Below, one piece after another: positions 45,177 to 53,797 of a DNA stretch of 64,000 nt. Numbering within the stretch: position 1 is the first letter of the stretch; every line of letters begins with the position of its first letter. Position numbers and translations under genes: made by a program. The stretch comes from Halanaerobium kushneri. Lineage in GTDB: Bacteria; Bacillota; Halanaerobiia; Halanaerobiales; Halanaerobiaceae. A model generated the notes under the pieces. It saw nothing but the letters and a program-made list of their open reading frames with translations. It ran no database searches and was not told where the DNA came from. Location: the NCBI RefSeq assembly GCF_900156285.1, contig NZ_FTNC01000012.1:1-64000 (forward strand), written 5' to 3'.

Positions 45177-45190
45177 AAAAATTTATCCTC

Positions 45191-46948
45191 CTATTTGTTG
45201 TTATTATCTTTGCGCAAAATCATTTCTTCAAGACTACCACCGGCCGAAACCATGGGAAAGACATTCTCCTCTTCCTCAATCATAAAGTTGAGAATATAAC
45301 TCTCATTTGCCTTAATGGCATTTTTTAATGCATTTTTAATTTGACTGCGTTCAGTTACTGTTTCTCCTTTAATTCCATATCCTTTTGCTACCTGAATAAA
45401 ATCTGGTATCATTTCCGGACAATCCTGACCAGGAGCAGAACAATGGGGTGGACAGTTCTCCTGACGTCGGAGACAGGTTGCAGAATATCGCTTATCGTAA
45501 AATAATTCCTGCCACTGACGCACCATTCCCAGATACTGATTATTAAAAAGTATAATTTTAACTGCTACTCTATTTTTAGCAGCAGTTGCCAGTTCCTGAA
45601 TATTCATCTGAAAACTGCCATCACCAACCAGGGCAAAAACATCCCGATCGGGATTGGCCAGTTTGGCACCGATTGCTGCCGGAAAACCATATCCCATTGT
45701 TCCCAGACCTCCAGAACTAATAAAAGTTCTGGGTTTAGAATATTTATAATATTGAGCAGCCCACATCTGATGTTGGCCTACTCCCGCCGTTATAATAGCA
45801 TTTCCCTCTGTTAGCTGATATAAAGTTTCTATTATCTCTGAGGGAAGTAATTTCTCTGCCTTTTTTGGATCAGCCGGCTGATCAATTTTTCTCCATTCTT
45901 CAATTTCTTTAAGCCATCCCGGTCTTTTTACTTCCCTGATCCGGGGGAGAAGTTCTTCCAATGCCATTTTAACATCAGCTGTAATTGGAACTTTAGTTTT
46001 AACAATTTTAGCAATTTCTGCTGGATCAATATCAATATGAATAACATCTGCATTAACGGCAAAATCTTCTAATTTGCCAGTTACCCGATCATCAAAACGG
46101 GCACCTAAAGCAATTATCAAATCTGAATTTGAAATTGCCAGATTAGCTTCAGTCGTTCCATGCATCCCAAGCATTCCCAGAGAAAGATATGAATTTTCAT
46201 CAAAAATACCAATTCCATTTAAGGTTGTTGTGACAGGAATTTCTGCTCTCTGAGCCAGCTCTTTAATCTCTTGATCAGCACCAGAAATTATACTACCTCC
46301 TCCAGCATAAATTACTGGCTTAACCGCTTGATTAATTAATTCGGCTGCTCTTTTTAACTGCAGTTTATTGGCCCGATAAGTTGGGCTGTATCCGGGTAAA
46401 TCAACCTGGGCAGGATAGTTAAATTTCGCTTTAGCTTTTAAAATATTTGAAGGTATATCGACCAGAACCGGACCCGGCCTTCCTGTTGAAGCAATATGAA
46501 AAGCTTCTTTTATTACTCGCGCCAGATCCTCTACATCATTGACAATATAATTATTTTTAGTAATTGGCATCGTAATACCCTTTATATCAGCCTCTTGAAA
46601 ACCATCTGTACCAATCATGGTATTTGGAACCTGCCCTGTAAAAGCTACCAGAGGAACCGAATCCATATTAGCTGTAGCCAGCGCAGTTACCATATTGGCT
46701 GCTCCAGGTCCTGAGGTTGCTATACAAACACCAGTTTTCCCACTCGAACGGGCATAGCCATCCGCTGCATGTACTCCTCCCTGCTCGTGATGGGGCATAA
46801 TATGCCTAATTTTTGAATCGTAGAGTTTATCATATATATCAATTACTTTAGCACCAATATAACCAAATACTGTATCTACACCCTCTGCTTCCAGTGACTT
46901 TACAAAGATTTCTGCTCCTGTTATCCTATCATTTTCCTTAATGCTCAT
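45191..46948 (-). CDS. ilvB: Acetolactate synthase, catalytic (large) subunit
   Basis: 585 residues from the ATG at 46948, eight bases after GAGGAG. Thiamine-diphosphate enzyme condensing pyruvate to acetolactate for valine, leucine and isoleucine. HHEQGGVHAADGYAR carries the cofactor glutamate, and GDGSFQMNIQEL starts the diphosphate/Mg motif. A cysteine-rich insert with C-x6-C-x3-C-x6-C spacing sits after FYDKRYSAT, a place where most IlvB proteins have none. No ilvN lies beside it. The gene is under a T-box leader. Confidence 0.92.
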   Translation of the reverse strand: MSIKENDRITGAEIFVKSLEAEGVDTVFGYIGAKVIDIYDKLYDSKIRHIMPHHEQGGVHAADGYARSSGKTGVCIATSGPGAANMVTALATANMDSVPLVAFTGQVPNTMIGTDGFQEADIKGITMPITKNNYIVNDVEDLARVIKEAFHIASTGRPGPVLVDIPSNILKAKAKFNYPAQVDLPGYSPTYRANKLQLKRAAELINQAVKPVIYAGGGSIISGADQEIKELAQRAEIPVTTTLNGIGIFDENSYLSLGMLGMHGTTEANLAISNSDLIIALGARFDDRVTGKLEDFAVNADVIHIDIDPAEIAKIVKTKVPITADVKMALEELLPRIREVKRPGWLKEIEEWRKIDQPADPKKAEKLLPSEIIETLYQLTEGNAIITAGVGQHQMWAAQYYKYSKPRTFISSGGLGTMGYGFPAAIGAKLANPDRDVFALVGDGSFQMNIQELATAAKNRVAVKIILFNNQYLGMVRQWQELFYDKRYSATCLRRQENCPPHCSAPGQDCPEMIPDFIQVAKGYGIKGETVTERSQIKNALKNAIKANESYILNFMIEEEENVFPMVSAGGSLEEMILRKDNNNK

Positions 46949-47010
46949 ACTGCTCACTCCTCTTTGAAATACAAAATTATAAAATAAATGTTATAAAAAA
47001 TAATCTAATA

Positions 47011-47326
47011 AAGAAAAAACTCTCATCTCAACTAATAGCTAAACTATTAATCGGGACGAGAGTTCTCTCACGCGGTACCACCCAACTTGCTGTTTAAACA
47101 GCCTCTCAAAGTACTGAACCAAAATTAGATATAATTAATTATCAATACCTCTGCACTAGATAACGGGTGCAAAACAAACTGGATTCCGGCAGTTCCTACT
47201 TTATTCAAAACTACAGTTCAAAGGCTACAAAAATAATTTTTCTGGGACTCGGCTCTCAGCTAATCCGATTCTCTGTAACCAGTCAAAATTATTTTCCTCC
47301 CTCTCACAACTTTTAAATTATTTATT
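47011..47326 (-). promoter_or_regulatory. T-box leader controlling ilvB
   Basis: The diagnostic T-box sequence GGGTGGTACCGCG is at 47072-47084 on the minus strand. It is followed by a terminator stem (AACTCTCGTCCC...GATGAGAGTT) and a T-run ending near 47011. Upstream the leader has the AGAGA/GCTGAGAGCCGAG stem I features. The specifier codon is not certain: CTG (Leu) in TTTGAACTGTAG fits the usual GAA-codon context, and ATC (Ile) in GGAATCCAG is a rival. Uncharged tRNA would switch on ilvB. Confidence 0.9.
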
Positions 47327-47332
47327 TTGTAT

Positions 47333-47361
47333 ATTATACATTAATGTTAGAAAATTGTCAA
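47333..47361 (-). promoter_or_regulatory. Consensus promoter for the T-box/ilvB transcript
   Basis: Minus strand TTGACA (47356-47361) and TATAAT (47333-47338) with a 17-base spacer, a perfect consensus. It diverges from the glnA promoter 125 bases away. Confidence 0.88.
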
Positions 47362-47485
47362 GAATCAGTCGCAAGAATATTATATCTGTATACAGGTATT
47401 TAAAATACGACTTAAAGTAATTATTTTTTTAACAAAGACTGTTATGTCGGCTCTGACGTGCTTTATTTTGCTAATTTCGGTTCTA

Positions 47486-47514
47486 TTGACGAATTATTAA
47501 AAAGGCACTATACT
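47486..47514 (+). promoter_or_regulatory. Promoter for glnA
   Basis: TTGACG (47486-47491) and TATACT (47509-47514) with a 17-base spacer, 45 bases before the start codon. I searched for a GlnR box (TGTNA-N7-TNACA) and found no acceptable match. Confidence 0.75.
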
Positions 47515-47558
47515 GAAATCAGAAGTTAAAAAACGAAAATTTTAGGAGAGTGATTATA

Positions 47559-48893
47559 ATGTCAAAGTACAGCAAAGAAGATATTTTAAAAATGGCAGAG
47601 GAAAAAAATGTTAAGTTTATTAGAATGCAGTTTACTGATATTCTGGGAATAGTAAAAAATGTTGCAATAACAGCCAAACAGCTGGAAGATGCTCTGGATA
47701 ACAAAATTATGTTTGATGGTTCTTCCATTGATGGTTTTACCAGAATTCAGGAATCTGATATGTATTTAAGACCTGATTATGATACCTTTACTATTTTTCC
47801 CTGGCGTCCTGAAGAAGGTGGAGCTGTTGCACGTTTAATCTGTGATGTTTATACTCCTGATGGCAAACCTTTTTCTGGTGGTCCCCGTAATGTTTTAAAA
47901 GAAGCTTTAAAAGAAGCTGACGAAATGGGTTTTGATATGAATGTTGGCCCCGAACCTGAATTTTTCTTATTTCAGTTAGACGAAAATGGAGATGCAACTA
48001 CTAAAACTCATGATGACGGTGGTTATTTTGATCTAGGACCAATTGATAAGGGTATCAACGCCCGCCGCAGTATTGTTTTAGCTCTGGAAGAAATGGGTTT
48101 TGAAGTTGAGGCCTCACATCATGAGGTAGCTCCCGGCCAGCATGAAATTGACTTTAAATATGCTCCAGCTCTTAAAACAGCTGATAATATTGCAACATTT
48201 AAATTTGTAACAAAAGCAATTGCCCATGAACACGGTTTACATGCAACCTTTATGCCCAAACCTATTTTTGGAGAAAATGGTTCAGGAATGCATGTTCATC
48301 AGTCATTATTTAAAGATGGAGAAAACGCATTTTATGATGAAGATGATCGACTTGGTCTAAGTAAAACTGGTTATCACTATATAGGTGGCTTACTAAAACA
48401 TGCTAAAGCAATGGCTGCAATTACCAATCCTTCTATAAATTCTTATAAGCGTTTAGTTCCGGGATATGAAGCTCCTGTTTATCTTTCCTGGTCAAGTGCT
48501 AACAGAAGTGCTTTAATTAGAATACCTGCAGCTCGTGGTAATGGAACCAGGGTAGAATTAAGAAATCCTGACCCAACTGCCAATCCTTACCTGGCAATTG
48601 CAGTTATGTTAAAAGCAGGTCTTGACGGAATTAAAAATGAAATTGAACCTCCAAAAGAAGTATTGGAAAATATTTATGAAATGTCATTAGAGCGAAAAAA
48701 TGAACTAGGTATTGAAAGTTTACCTGGCAATATTAATGACGCTGTGAAACTTTTACTAAAAGATGAAGTTATTAAGAGTGCACTGGGCGAACATGTGATG
48801 GAGCATTTTGTAGCAGCTAAAAAAGTAGAATGGGATGAATATAGAACCCAGGTCAGCCAGTGGGAACTGGATAGTTATCTAACTAAATTTTAA
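47559..48893 (+). CDS. glnA: Glutamine synthetase, type I
   Basis: 444 residues from the ATG at 47559 (AGGAG ten bases upstream; a GTG three codons earlier overlaps it). Assimilates ammonium into glutamine with ATP. Motifs include [10 protein letters not shown], the GPEPEFFLF metal site, [13 protein letters not shown] and [12 protein letters not shown]. The length of about 444 is the GSI-alpha form of Firmicutes and archaea, which is controlled by feedback rather than adenylylation. It heads the nitrogen block with nadE copy 2, amtB and glnK. Confidence 0.96.
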   Translation: MSKYSKEDILKMAEEKNVKFIRMQFTDILGIVKNVAITAKQLEDALDNKIMFDGSSIDGFTRIQESDMYLRPDYDTFTIFPWRPEEGGAVARLICDVYTPDGKPFSGGPRNVLKEALKEADEMGFDMNVGPEPEFFLFQLDENGDATTKTHDDGGYFDLGPIDKGINARRSIVLALEEMGFEVEASHHEVAPGQHEIDFKYAPALKTADNIATFKFVTKAIAHEHGLHATFMPKPIFGENGSGMHVHQSLFKDGENAFYDEDDRLGLSKTGYHYIGGLLKHAKAMAAITNPSINSYKRLVPGYEAPVYLSWSSANRSALIRIPAARGNGTRVELRNPDPTANPYLAIAVMLKAGLDGIKNEIEPPKEVLENIYEMSLERKNELGIESLPGNINDAVKLLLKDEVIKSALGEHVMEHFVAAKKVEWDEYRTQVSQWELDSYLTKF

Positions 48894-49036
48894 TTAACGC
48901 CAGACTAAATTAAAATTAGAATATTAAAGATTTGTTTTACTGAAAAATGAAATAGAGAATAGAGTATCGGAGTAATGAAATTTCTACTTTTTAAAGAGTA
49001 TGAAACAAGAACTAATAACTCCCCTATAATTAATGG

Positions 49037-49073
49037 CCTCCCAGTTGAATATTTCCTGGGAGGTTAATGCTTT
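49037..49073 (+). terminator. Probable terminator after glnA
   Basis: CCTCCCAG (49037-49044) pairs with CTGGGAGG (49056-49063), followed by TTAATGCTTTT. The T-run is interrupted, so partial read-through into nadE copy 2 is possible. Confidence 0.6.
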
Positions 49074-49136
49074 TAGATATTTATTCTCAATTTACATGTT
49101 GATAATTAATTAAATTCTTAAAATGAGGTGTTAAAA

Positions 49137-49922
49137 TTGTTAGATAGAGATTATAAAGAAATAGAAAATAATTTAGTTGAATGGATCCAGGAAAAAGTTA
49201 ATAAAGCCGGCTGTCAGGGAGCAGTAATTGGTCTATCCGGAGGAATTGATTCCTCAGTTACCTCTCTCCTCTGCCAAAAGGCTTTTCCGAATAATACCCT
49301 GGGATTAATTATGCCCTGCCAGAGTAGTCCAGAGGATCGTATTGATGCAATTAAACATGCTGAAAAATTTAATATAAAATATAAAGAAATAAATCTAAGT
49401 CAACCATATCAGCAATTTTTAGAAACTATAAATAATAGTGATTCAGAAATTAATTTAGAAAAAGCAATTAATGGTCAGCGGCAGCTGCAGGATGCCCAAG
49501 AAAATTTTAAGCTAGCTCTGGCAAATATGAAACCCCGACTTAGAATGACTCTACTTTATTTCTATGCTAATTTAAATAATTATCTAGTTGTAGGGACTGA
49601 CAATCGCAGTGAACTCAAACTTGGCTATTTTACAAAATTTGGTGATGGCGGTATAGATATCGCACCCTTAGGCAATTTAGTTAAACTTGAGGTTCGTGGA
49701 TTGGCTCGAGAGATGGGAATTGACCAGAAAATAATTACCAAGGCACCTTCGGCAGGTCTCTGGGATGGACAGAGTGATGAAGATGAAATTGGCTTAAGCT
49801 ATAGAGAAATTGACTACTATATTGTAGACGGAGAAGCCGAAGCAGAAACAGCCGCCAGGATAGAACAAATTTCTTCCGCTAACAGCCATAAATTAGAGCT
49901 GCCTGCAATACCAGATTTTTAA
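49137..49922 (+). CDS. nadE: NAD+ synthase, ammonia-dependent type (copy 2)
   Basis: 261 residues from a TTG at 49137, six bases after GAGGTG; a GTG at 49128 lies within that site. The PP-loop SGGIDSS is at 34-40, with VGTDNRSELKLGYFTKFGDGG and APSAGLWDGQSDEDEIG. It has no glutaminase domain, so ammonia is the nitrogen donor. It sits between glnA and amtB-glnK, which suggests that NAD synthesis is co-ordinated with ammonium supply. It differs strongly from copy 1 at 6020-6814. Confidence 0.92.
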   Translation: MLDRDYKEIENNLVEWIQEKVNKAGCQGAVIGLSGGIDSSVTSLLCQKAFPNNTLGLIMPCQSSPEDRIDAIKHAEKFNIKYKEINLSQPYQQFLETINNSDSEINLEKAINGQRQLQDAQENFKLALANMKPRLRMTLLYFYANLNNYLVVGTDNRSELKLGYFTKFGDGGIDIAPLGNLVKLEVRGLAREMGIDQKIITKAPSAGLWDGQSDEDEIGLSYREIDYYIVDGEAEAETAARIEQISSANSHKLELPAIPDF

Positions 49923-49960
49923 TTGAATTACTGTATACTGTTATATAAACCTGAGATCAC

Positions 49961-49989
49961 TTGCTTTTTATGTTAGTTATATATATAAT
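49961..49989 (+). promoter_or_regulatory. Promoter for amtB-glnK
   Basis: TTGCTT (49961-49966) and TATAAT (49984-49989) with a 17-base spacer. A long inverted repeat TGTTAG (49971) to CTAACA (about 50011) spans the -10 and could be an operator; this is a guess. Confidence 0.6.
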
Positions 49990-50032
49990 CTACTCATAGT
50001 TAACATATACCTAACACGAGGAGGAAATTATT

Positions 50033-51373
50033 ATGAGTAGTAGAGTAATGAGTAATGATATTTTTAGGGTGATTATGACGGCATTAATGATGGTAATACT
50101 ATTTAGTGGGCTGGCTTTTGCCCAGGGAGATCAGGCAGCTGCCAACTCAGTTGCAATTGATACTATCTGGACTTTAATCGCGGCGTTTTTAGTTTTCTTT
50201 ATGCAGGCTGGATTCGCTATGGTTGAGGCCGGTTTTACCCGAGCTAAAAATGCAGGTAATATAATTATGAAAAATATGATGGACTTTGCTTCCGGTTCTT
50301 TAGTTTACTGGGCAGTAGGATTCGCCTTTATGTTTGGAGCTGGAAATGGATTTATTGGCAATACAGGTTATTTTCTTCAGGACACATTTGCAAATTTAGG
50401 ACTTGACATCCCGATTGCAGCTTTCTTCATTTTCCAGACTGTTTTTGCTGCAACTGCAGCAACTATTGTTTCAGGTGCAATGGCTGAAAGAACTAACTTT
50501 TCTGGCTACTTAGCTTACAGTGTTGTGATTACTGCATTTATTTATCCTGTTGTAGGACACTGGATCTGGGGTGGCGGCTGGTTAGCAGAAATGGGCCTTG
50601 TTGATTTCGCCGGTTCTACTGTTGTTCATTCAGTTGGTGGCTGGGCTGCTTTAGCGGGAGCAATTGTTCTGGGACCCAGAATTGGTAAGTATAATAAAGA
50701 TGGTAGCGCGAATGCTCTTCCAGGACACAACCTTTTAATGGCTGCTCTGGGTGTCTTTATTCTCTGGTTTGGCTGGTTTGGATTTAATCCTGGTTCTACT
50801 GTAGCTGGTACCGATTTGTCCATCGCCTCAATTGCAGTAACAACTAATCTGGCGGCTGCTGCAGGTGCAGTTATGGCAATGATAGTCAGCTGGATTAAAT
50901 ATGGCAAAGCTGATGTTAGTATGACTCTAAATGGCGCTTTAGCTGGTCTGGTGGGTATTACAGCCGGTACTGCAGCTGTTGGAAACCTATCCGCTATTAT
51001 CATTGGAGGAATTGCTGGTATTATCGTTATTTACTCGGTTGAGTTTTTTGATAAATTACAGATTGATGATCCTGTTGGAGCTGTTTCTGTCCACGGTGTC
51101 TGTGGGGCTTTTGGAACAATCGCAGTTGGGTTTTTTGCTACAGAAGGCGGACTCTTATTTGGAGGCGGATTTGATTTATTAATTACCCAGATTATTGGTG
51201 TTGGCGCTGTTTTCTTCTGGGCCTTTGGACTGGGATTTGTACTTTTTAAAGTAATTGATTCAGTTATCGGACTGAGAGTATCCGAAGAAGATGAGATCGA
51301 AGGTCTTGATTATTCAGAACATGGTGCAGAATCGTATCCGGACTTTATGGTTAATATTAAAGCTCAAAATTAA
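50033..51373 (+). CDS. amtB: Ammonium transporter
   Basis: 446 residues. A signal peptide (VILFSGLAFAQG, cleaved at about residue 31) precedes eleven membrane segments. Signature sequences are MQAGFAMVEAGFTRAKNAGNI, GHWIWGGGWL and DDPVGAVSVHGVCGAFGT, which carries one pore histidine. It imports ammonium across the membrane. GAGGAGG lies before the ATG. The PII gene follows after 14 bases, and its product blocks the channel at high nitrogen. Confidence 0.95.
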   Translation: MSSRVMSNDIFRVIMTALMMVILFSGLAFAQGDQAAANSVAIDTIWTLIAAFLVFFMQAGFAMVEAGFTRAKNAGNIIMKNMMDFASGSLVYWAVGFAFMFGAGNGFIGNTGYFLQDTFANLGLDIPIAAFFIFQTVFAATAATIVSGAMAERTNFSGYLAYSVVITAFIYPVVGHWIWGGGWLAEMGLVDFAGSTVVHSVGGWAALAGAIVLGPRIGKYNKDGSANALPGHNLLMAALGVFILWFGWFGFNPGSTVAGTDLSIASIAVTTNLAAAAGAVMAMIVSWIKYGKADVSMTLNGALAGLVGITAGTAAVGNLSAIIIGGIAGIIVIYSVEFFDKLQIDDPVGAVSVHGVCGAFGTIAVGFFATEGGLLFGGGFDLLITQIIGVGAVFFWAFGLGFVLFKVIDSVIGLRVSEEDEIEGLDYSEHGAESYPDFMVNIKAQN

Positions 51374-51387
51374 AGGAGGAAGCTAAA

Positions 51388-51726
51388 ATGAAACGAATCG
51401 AAGCGATTATTAGACCTGATAAAACAGATCGATTAATTGACAGACTTGAGGAAATAGGAATTAGTGGTTTAAACATTACTGAAATTAAAGGTTATGGAGC
51501 TCAAAAAGGACATTCCGAAACCTACCGGGGTGTAACTTACCGAATTAGACTCCGTAAAAAAATAAAGGTAGAAATAATTGTTGAATATACAGATGTAGAT
51601 AGAATTGTTGAAGCGATTAAAGAAGCTGTACAAACCGGGGAAGTTGGAGATGGAAAAATCTTTATTTCTGATATCGAAAACGTAATTAGAATTAGAACCG
51701 GCGAAGAAGGTGCAGTAGCTCTTTAA
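51388..51726 (+). CDS. glnK: Nitrogen regulatory PII protein (GlnK type)
   Basis: 112 residues. The T-loop GAQKGHSETYRGVTY has Tyr46 and Tyr51, the latter the uridylylation site in proteobacteria. The C-terminal signature GEVGDGKIFISDIENVIRIRTGE is intact. It binds ATP, ADP and 2-oxoglutarate and gates AmtB. The position directly after amtB defines it as GlnK. AAAGGAGGAAGC precedes the start. Confidence 0.95.
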   Translation: MKRIEAIIRPDKTDRLIDRLEEIGISGLNITEIKGYGAQKGHSETYRGVTYRIRLRKKIKVEIIVEYTDVDRIVEAIKEAVQTGEVGDGKIFISDIENVIRIRTGEEGAVAL

Positions 51727-51775
51727 TTAAATTTGATAATATTATTAAACTATCACATAAATAATATTATACTAC

Positions 51776-51823
51776 AAGAAAAACCTGTCCGATTGATTTT
51801 CCTTCTCTCGGCAGGTTTTTCTT
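51776..51823. terminator. Bidirectional terminator after glnK
   Basis: AAGAAAAACCTG (51776-51787) and CAGGTTTTTCTT (51812-51823) are perfect complements, between convergent glnK and the GGDEF/HD-GYP gene. Confidence 0.85.
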
Positions 51824-51840
51824 CATTTATTATAAAAATT

Positions 51841-53739
51841 TTACTCTGACATAAGTTCAATAAATTGCTCTGCCAGTTCCGGATCAAACTGGCTTCCGGC
51901 TTTATTCTGAATTTCTCTCAGAGCTTCTTTTTTAGAAACTGATTCTTTGTATACCTGATCAGTAGTCATTACATCATAGGCATCAACAATTGCTATGATT
52001 CTAGCAAGTAGGGGAATCTCTTTTCCTTTGAGACCGCGCGGGTAACCACTTCCATCCCAATTTTCGTGATGAGATAAAACCTCTTCGGAAATATGAGAAA
52101 ATTCCTCAGTTGCATTTAAAACCCGATGGCCGACTGCTGGATGGGTCTGAATTTCCTTCCATTCAGCTGCTGTCAACTGATCTTTTTTATTTAATATTTT
52201 TTCTGGAATTACCGTCTTTCCTATATCATGTAATTTAGCAATAAGAGTTAACTTATTAATTTCAGTCTGACTCAAAGCAATTTTTTGAGCAAGTTTACAG
52301 GCTAGATCAGCCATTCTATTAGAATGACTGGAAGTTTCCTGACTTTTTTCGCTTAAAGTTTTTAAAAGGGTGTTTAAAATATTACTTTTAATACTTCTGC
52401 TCTCTGTCAGTTTATTTTTATACATCTGAGATTCAGCGTCAGTTAAAATTTCAAAAATATCCTCAAAATAATGCTTTTTTACCCCATAACCAAGAGCTGC
52501 AGAAAGTGGTAGTCTGCTGCCATCCTCAAATTCTAAAAATGTATTGGCAATTTTTTTATTAATCCGGGCTACTATATTTTTTGCTGCTTCTCCGTCAGTT
52601 TGAGGTAGCAGAATAACAAATTCATCTCCACCCCAGCGGGCAATCAAATCATTATCACGACAGCTATCTTTTAAAATGGCAGCCATTTTTTTTAGTAATC
52701 TGTCTCCCTCATTATGACCATATGTATCATTAACCAGTTTTAATCCATTTAAATCTGCCATAATCAATGAAACTGGATATTTGTTTTTCTGATTCAGATC
52801 CTGGATTTTATTTTCAAGATAGGAACGATTATAAAGATCTGTAAGACTATCATGATAACTTGCATATTTAATTTTTTCTGCATTTTGAATTTTATCAGTA
52901 ATGTCACTCTGAATTGAAATAATTCCTTCTTCATTGTTGGGCAATGTTATTTTTCTTTCCTGAAGCCTGATAAATCTTTCTTCTCCTCTGCGGTTAGCTG
53001 AGGGAAGTTCATGAATCATCAGCTCCCCATTCAGAATTTTTTTAATATTTTCTCTAGCTATATGCTCCTGCTCTTCCGGAACTACAGTTTCAAAGACTGT
53101 GCTTTTTAAAAGTTCTTCTCTTGCATAGCCACTAATTTTCTCCATTGCCTTATTAACCTTTAAAATTTTCCCATTTTGATCTTCAATCATAACTCCCACA
53201 GGTAAATTATCAATTAATTCTGCATAATATTTTCTAAGACTAATATTTAAATGATTTTGATATATTATCTCCAGATCACTTTCAATCAAATTTTTTATAA
53301 ACCCAAGCTGTTTTTTTACTAAATCAGCAAAAAATAGCTGCTGATTTGCGTGGAGACAAACTGTACCATAAATCTCGCCCGTGGGCCATAAAATCGGATA
53401 ACCCAGATAAGCAATTAAACCCTTTTCCAGATAAATTGAATTCTGCCATTTTTTTATACTGGCTGCATTGTTGATTTCGAGAGCTGTTTTCTTATCAATA
53501 ACCTGATTACAATAAAGCTGTTCAACTTTAAAACGATCACCCTCAGAAAAAATATTATCTGGATTGGAACTTCCTTTTTCTATTCGCAAATATGGTTCCT
53601 GATAGCTGGTAATCAGTGCGTCCTGAGCTTCTGAAAAATCCATCAATAAATCCAACAACTGCTGCCACTGCTGCATAACAGTTTCAGCAATCTTAATATT
53701 ATCAACCTTAATTTTTATTTTATCTAAAATATCCTCCAT
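51841..53739 (-). CDS. GAF-PAS-GGDEF-HD-GYP signalling protein
   Basis: 632 residues, cytoplasmic. A GAF-like region spans about 30-165, PAS with a PAC end about 170-290 (PVGVMIEDQNGKILKVN), GGDEF about 295-450 (ARWGGDEFVILLP intact) and HD-GYP 450-632 (LHDIGKTVIPEKIL, then HHENWDGSGYPRG). It can both make cyclic di-GMP and, by its HD-GYP half, degrade it. No membrane segment is seen, so the input is likely a soluble ligand or redox state. It stands alone next to the nitrogen block. Confidence 0.93.
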   Translation of the reverse strand: MEDILDKIKIKVDNIKIAETVMQQWQQLLDLLMDFSEAQDALITSYQEPYLRIEKGSSNPDNIFSEGDRFKVEQLYCNQVIDKKTALEINNAASIKKWQNSIYLEKGLIAYLGYPILWPTGEIYGTVCLHANQQLFFADLVKKQLGFIKNLIESDLEIIYQNHLNISLRKYYAELIDNLPVGVMIEDQNGKILKVNKAMEKISGYAREELLKSTVFETVVPEEQEHIARENIKKILNGELMIHELPSANRRGEERFIRLQERKITLPNNEEGIISIQSDITDKIQNAEKIKYASYHDSLTDLYNRSYLENKIQDLNQKNKYPVSLIMADLNGLKLVNDTYGHNEGDRLLKKMAAILKDSCRDNDLIARWGGDEFVILLPQTDGEAAKNIVARINKKIANTFLEFEDGSRLPLSAALGYGVKKHYFEDIFEILTDAESQMYKNKLTESRSIKSNILNTLLKTLSEKSQETSSHSNRMADLACKLAQKIALSQTEINKLTLIAKLHDIGKTVIPEKILNKKDQLTAAEWKEIQTHPAVGHRVLNATEEFSHISEEVLSHHENWDGSGYPRGLKGKEIPLLARIIAIVDAYDVMTTDQVYKESVSKKEALREIQNKAGSQFDPELAEQFIELMSE

Positions 53740-53797
53740 TATCCCTACCTCACATTTTAAAATTCGGTTCCCATTCCGACATAATGCTCAGTTTAAT

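Noticed and set aside
47441-47485. Possible GlnR operator upstream of glnA
   Set aside because: TGTTA is present, but the second half-site does not match TNACA at the required spacing.
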